From the NCBI RefSeq assembly GCF_038396675.1, contig NC_088927.1, positions 33,732,501-33,796,500 of the forward strand: DNA of 64,000 bases, in the 5' to 3' direction. Source of the stretch: Hydra vulgaris (Eukaryota > Cnidaria > Hydrozoa > Anthoathecata > Hydridae). Made by a program: the position numbers and the translations under genes. Positions 59,180-64,000 of this stretch are shown one piece after another; within the stretch, counting starts at the first letter, position 1, and every line of letters begins with the position of its first letter. The notes under the pieces were generated by a model. That model was not told where the DNA came from. It worked only from the letters and a program-made list of their open reading frames with translations, and searched no databases.

Positions 59180-59345
59180 CTATTTGGAAAAAATGAGAGA
59201 ATAAAGTTCTAAGGAATTCGTATTGATGAAAATTTATTATGGTTTCCGCACATAAGTTATATTTAATCAAAAATTAGCAAAATAATTGATTTGATGTACC
59301 GAATTCGTCCATATATAACTTCAGAAAGTTTGAAAAGTTAAAAGT
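59180..59345 (+). pseudogene. LINE reverse transcriptase scrap
   Basis: ERIKF, a stop, then GIRIDENLLWFPHISYI, SKISKIIDLMYRIRPYITSE. This matches the thumb-side region after the FADD box of jockey/CR1 RTs (GV.IDE.L.W..HI). Only about 50 residues are left. The following sequence FYFGFIMAYLNY at 59370-59410 could continue it but overlaps the left TIR of the next element. Confidence 0.7.
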
Positions 59346-59392
59346 TTTTTTTTTTCAGAATGTAACTTCAGAAAGTTTTATTTTGGCTTTAT

Positions 59393-61883
59393 CATGGCCT
59401 ACTTAAATTACACGGCCTGATTTGTTGCATTTTCCATAAAAATTTAAGAGGCCAGGTGTTTTACGGCTCAAGTATAAAAACTTAATTTTTGTTATGGTTA
59501 AGAGTCTGTGTTTGCACTATAAATATTTTATTCTTATCTTATTAAAATGTTTTAATAATAGTTAGATTTTCTTTGAGTTACTATTGTGTGCTGGATTTTT
59601 TGTTAACTGATTGCCTGCTTCAGTTTATTCCAATAACACCGAGTACTCAAATAGGCTTTCAGATAGCTATATCAACTCATACCAACATGCTAGTAAAAAT
59701 AACCTTACATGTTGCTAAAACTACCCACAACTCTCCATTAGAAATAATTTTAAATGTTTTTAATTTTGTATATATTATAATTGCAAATATTAAGTATAAA
59801 ACATGGATTTATCTTTGAAATATTTACACTGCATAACAATGTTTTGCAATGTAAAAACTCTATTATGCTGCATATTTCAAACATGCAGCAATTAAAATGC
59901 AACAAATCAGGCCGTTTATTTACAGTAGGCCAAGAAATATCAGGTATACCAACTGTTTTGGAAGCAACATTAGACATACCAACTGTTTCGGAGTCAATAG
60001 CTGTTAATAAAAATCTTAATTTTTTATTACCTAATAAATGCTATCATATTTCTTTACCTGAATGGTTTCACAGTGGTGAAAATTACAAATTAAAAAACTA
60101 TAACATATTAGAAAAATCATTGACAAAAATTTGGTATTAAGTGATTATCTGCTTCTTGTGTGTAAGATGTATTTGCAAAAGCAGCCCAATATCAAGGTAG
60201 TAAACCATTTGGTAAAGATTGAGAAAATAATCTTTATAAAGAAGTTGTTTTTGTTTTAATGATTATAGGGTTCAAAAATTTATTCTTTTGTTTTAGAATT
60301 CACACCTAAAGTTTACATAACAGGTTAATGTTTGAAAAAAGAAATCGATGAGTGTATTACCTCAATGCACCAATCTAAATTTAAGATAAGAGCTGTTGTT
60401 ACCGATACACTGCCGATGGAAAATTATTAATTTATCATCCAGTTTAGAAAAGGAATATTTAAAACATACTTATTATTCAAAACAACTTGTTAAACGCAAA
60501 AAAAAGTTTTTTTCTTCTTTTTCATTTGATTTTTCCAGAGAAAATGTTGAAGTTACAGCTGGTTACATTGCAGGGAATATGTTTATTAAAGTTTAATAAA
60601 AGATCAATTATTAAACAAGCAAGAAAAAGCAAGAAATAACAAACAAGTTGGAAAACAACAAACAAGTTGTCAACATTGATAATATTTGACAAAACAACTG
60701 CAGCTGTAATATAGAGTTATTTTCCTGAAAGAAATAATCCAGCACAATTTTTATCACTGTTTTATAAGTTATTTATCATACTTAATTCAAATCAGAAACT
60801 CAATTCATCCAATCAAACTCAGCAATGCTGCTTTGAAAGGTGATAACATACCCACACTTTATAGAGAAATTGCAAATTGTACTAAAATTTGATCAAAATA
60901 AAATTTGATAAATACTTTAGATTAACCAAAAAAACATCGCATGCTCTAATTACAACACTAAAAGCAATTGTATCTCTTATGAATGATTTGCTTGAAGAAG
61001 GCTTTACATTTGTTGTTAGTTCCAATTTACAAAGTGATCCTTTGGAGCTAGGTTTTAGTAAGTATAGTTAAATGACCAGTAGTAGACTTTTTGTGAGTCT
61101 TTTAGAAATATGCATTAGTAAAAAGATTTTGATAATCCTTAAAAAATATTATGCTAGATATTGCTTAGTTGTCTACATAAATATTAGTGCCATTCTAATA
61201 AAACATTGCAGTCATTCAATTTTTTCAATTGAAAATTTGCAGAACAAATTTTTAGGATTTGCTTTAGTGTCAATATCACTAATGAAAAACACCAAAAGTA
61301 TTTATTTATGAATTTGATTTAAAAATTGAATCAAATATAGATCTCATATTGTTAATAATATTTTTAATAATTTGCAAAAAGAAATTACATATTCATTGAG
61401 GAAATATGAAGTGAAAAAATGGAAAAAAAAAACAAAGACCAAATTTCAAAAATTTTCAACAAAGACCAAAATTCCTAGTAAAAAGGTTTTCTTCTTTTAA
61501 TTTCAATTATAATAAATACAAAATTACAAACCTTTGATTTTATTTTCATTGGATAGTTTTCGGTAATCTTAGCAAGTTTATTTTCAGTAGTATGTTTATA
61601 TATAACTATCTGAAAACCTATTTCAGTATTTTATGTTATTGGAATAAGCTGAAGCAGGCAATCAGTTAACAAAAAAAACATCACAAAGTAATGTAAGTAC
61701 TCTAAGAAAATCTTACTATTATTAAACCATTTTAATAAAATTAGAATAAAAAAATTAAAGTACAAATAAGATTCTTAACCATAACAAAAATTAAATTTTT
61801 ATACTTGAGCCGTCAAAAAACTGGCCTCTTAATTTTTTACGGAAAATGCAACAAATCAGGCCGTGTAATTTAAGTAGACCATG
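59393..61883 (+). mobile_element. DNA transposon with about 250-bp TIRs (P-like)
   Basis: CATGGCCTACTTAAATTACA at the left and its near-complement at the right begin two inverted arms. They remain alignable for about 245 bp (59393-59640 with 61640-61883), through GGCCTGATTTGTTGCATTTT, CGGCTCAAGTATAAAAA and TGATTGCCTGCTTCAG. A third, inverted copy of the first 40 bp lies at 59897-59935 inside the coding region. The outer boundary and target duplication could not be fixed. Confidence 0.8.
59860..61310 (+). pseudogene. P-element/THAP9-like transposase remnant
   Basis: Blocks in order: LKCNKSGRLFTVGQEISGIP, HISLPEWFHSGENYKLKNYN, FKIRAVVTDTLPMENY (likely second catalytic aspartate region), AVI-SYFPERNNPAQFLSLF, LINTLD-type remnants, KTSHALITTLKAIVSLMNDL, LEEGFTFVVSSNLQSDPLEL and GFSKYS, stop, MTSSRLFVSLLE. 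The closing motif, EG+.+V+....QSDPLE..FS.Y..MS.GR.LVSL, is what I associate from memory with P-like or THAP9-like transposases of cnidarians. No THAP zinc finger is visible and there are many stops. The family call is moderate; that it is a transposase is likely given the TIRs. Confidence 0.55.
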
Positions 61884-62095
61884 GCCTTATACATTTTTAT
61901 TTTACCAACAAAACTTAAAAAAGAGTTTTCTCTACTAAAACATGTATGCAGTCTTATATATAAGAAAAAAATTTACAAATGCAAAATCATTAATTAAAGA
62001 CATGCAAATGATGAATAACTATAAAATTATTATTTGCCAAGACCTAATTTTATGTAAAAATATAATAACAGCTTGATTCTTAAAACCTTTAATAG

Positions 62096-63955
62096 CAGGG
62101 GTGGGCTGTCAAATTTTGAACAACCGGCTCGCTATTATTTCAAAAAAAAAAAACGGTAAATGCGTACATTGTCTTCATTAATTTTTGTGCAGTATAAAAT
62201 ATATATAACAAAACAAAACATTTATTGCAAAAAAAAACTAAACAAAACATTTATTGCACAATAAAACTGATAAATTCCAAATTTAACATACATACACTCT
62301 GTATATGCCTAATTAATTAATTAATATAGAGTTCATATGCCTTGTTCATTTACAGAAACATCATTATTGTGCCTTCTTCTTACCTTTGTTTCAGTTGCTA
62401 ACCTGTGATTCTGGTTCATCCAAGATTTAACAAAAGGAATAAAATCGAAATTTGCTATTAGTTTCCCCCAAAAAAAATTTTTCATTAGATTGGATATATG
62501 TTCCACAGTAAGGCTGGTTCTTAATTTTGATGCAATTAAATTCATAAGGCTAAAACCTCTCTCAGCTTCTGAACTGCTAATAGCAATTGTGCTTGCTATT
62601 TTTTTAGCCCTTAAAATTGAATTAAGTAACTGAACATTTTTCAGCTGTATGTTTGCATCTGCAAAGTCACGAAAATCATTAACATCTACTTTAAACTTTA
62701 AAATTATACATAATTTTCTAACCATGTCTTCACCTTCTAGCCATGGTGACATAATTTTATCTAATGACCAGGTAGAAGGATCTAAAATCTCGAAGAACTG
62801 CACTAATTTTTCATAGTTATCAGTGTCATTGTTTTCATTCTTATCCTCATCCATATTTATATGACTAGCCGATAAAAGTCTTGCTTTCATATTCTTTGCC
62901 ACACTATCTAATAATTGCTCTCTGGGAAGAGACACAAATTTATTATTGTAATCAAATGGTATGCATTTGAACTCATTCGATGAAATTAAATTTTGAACTT
63001 TTTTTTCATAGATACCAAAATTATAATTTTTGTGTAGTTCTATAGCTCTTATTGTACGCTTAATTAATTGATCAGCTTTAAGTATGGTAATTTTTCTTGA
63101 TTGTAGCGCATTGGATAGTATCGAAAATTCTTCTAAGATATCTATTATTAAAGCTAAATCTTCAATAAAATATGTATGGTCATTCCTGAATTTGATTTGA
63201 ACTGGATAAAATGTTTATACAACGCTGTGTATGCTCTCCACACAACAGTAGCTGCTCGTAAGCTACAGGATGCCCAACGAGGTCCAAAAACGCGACCAAT
63301 TTTTATTATTTCTAGGTTCAAATCACTAGAAATAGTTTCCAATTTGGCTTATTTTTATTTGACGGATGATATATTGCACATATTTTGTCCACAAATATTT
63401 TTAAATGATTTACTTGTTTAATGTCGCTTATGGAATCATCGATCGCCAATTGCAATTGGTGATTCAAACAATGCTACACGATTATATTTGGAAACACTTC
63501 AGTCAATTTTGTGGCTACTCCAGATTTTCTTCCTAACATTGTCATTTTTAACATTAACATTTTTTTATTCTCGTTAAAATTTGCATTCCCTTTATAATCT
63601 GTAGAAAACCAACAAATTATAAAAATAATAAAGTTGTAACAAGTAACGAAAGAAATAATAAAGCGGGCGATACCATGTGCAGTGTGCCGAAGCTTCACAA
63701 CTTGTGACTCACTCACAAGCAAGAGCTAAGCATTTCGTATTTTACGTACGCACATGATGTGCGTATTGTGTTGCGCATATGATATGTTTGCAAGTGTGTG
63801 GCACATCAGCGCGATGTGCATCTTTTGCATAAACATACTATTAAAATAGCTTATTTTTGGTTTTAGGATTAATTTAACAAGCGGCTCGTCGAGTATCAAA
63901 AATTTTAACAACCGGCTCGCGCGAGCCGGACCGAGCCGGTTCCAGCCAACCCCTG
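62096..63955 (-). mobile_element. hAT element with perfect 8-bp target duplication
   Basis: The left end CAGGGGTGGGCTG and the right end, reverse complemented, CAGGGGTTGGCTG differ at one base. TTTAATAG flanks both sides (62088-62095 and 63956-63963). Subterminal ACCGGCTCGC/GAGCCGGT words recur near both ends. Length 1860 bp, shorter than an autonomous hAT, so it is deleted. Confidence 0.95.
62333..63650 (-). pseudogene. hAT transposase, KIAA1586/ZBED-like, N-terminally truncated
   Basis: Minus-strand order: GRKSGVATKLTEVFPNIIV, stop, [30 protein letters not shown] and [45 protein letters not shown]; then the longest open piece (62935-62333) with SLPREQLLDSVAKNMKARLL, FFEILDPSTW, AISSSEAERGFSLMNLIASK (dimerisation motif) and VKSWMNQNHRLAT. 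It resembles the vertebrate KIAA1586-type hAT-derived proteins. Stops and shifts occur near 63474, 63420-63350 and 62936-63150. The zinc finger and first DDE residues are not present. Confidence 0.88.
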
Positions 63956-64000
63956 TTTAATAGTAAATTTACCAAAAATGTGAACAAAAACAGTTCTCTT

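Overview
The window looks like nuclear DNA of a cnidarian, most likely Hydra. It is very A+T rich, is cut up by long (TA)n microsatellites, and is filled with broken cut-and-paste DNA transposons of types common in Hydra (Tc1/mariner, pogo, hAT, MULE, P-like). Only two complete host-type genes are visible: a PCGF3/5-type Polycomb RING-finger gene (451-1188) and a BIN3-type BAR-domain gene (6511-7263). Both are on the + strand and neither has an intron in its coding part. A third host candidate is one 3' exon (18062-18540, minus) encoding a membrane segment, a CCCC cluster and a basic tail. The organism call is inference from composition and repeat content; there is no marker gene.

Layout. 1-7300: the PCGF gene, an unnamed repeat-family remnant, a Tc1/mariner-type element (DD37E spacing) sitting in a TA microsatellite, and the BIN3 gene. 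7300-17300: a LINE 3' end, long quiet stretches, an hAT remnant and a MULE pseudogene. 17400-25500: the TM exon, a Penelope-like retroelement with a GIY-YIG domain, a DD34E Tc1 pseudogene, then a Tc1-like element with an uninterrupted 347-residue DD38E transposase, and a tRNA-derived SINE. 28000-32400: SINE pieces, AACGTT-rich MITE sequence, a 42-bp tandem repeat, large TA microsatellites, a small MITE and another DD34E pseudogene. 34000-41500: a pogo-like element carrying striking inverted duplications, then a long-TIR Tc1-like element whose transposase is split by a cleanly delimited hAT insertion, then a palindromic MITE and a SINE tail. 42200-48600: an unnamed repeated gene family, an hAT transposase with a 70-bp intron, a field of AAAAGTAA words and a foldback MITE. 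50100-55700: a nearly complete pogo-like element and a LINE. 57200-63960: a TGGACGTCC-rich field, an RT scrap, a P-like element with 250-bp TIRs, and an hAT element bounded by a perfect 8-bp target duplication.

The elements can be placed in time by nesting: an hAT inside a Tc1-like element, and several Tc1-type elements flush against TA microsatellites. The host genes appear functionally unrelated. The least expected signal is a set of near-perfect inverted repeats with long arms and loops of only 5-7 nt scattered over the window. Three cases lie inside one pogo pseudogene, where one arm is readable transposase coding sequence and the other its inverted copy. This suggests a recurrent snap-back or template-switch process rather than ordinary transposition.
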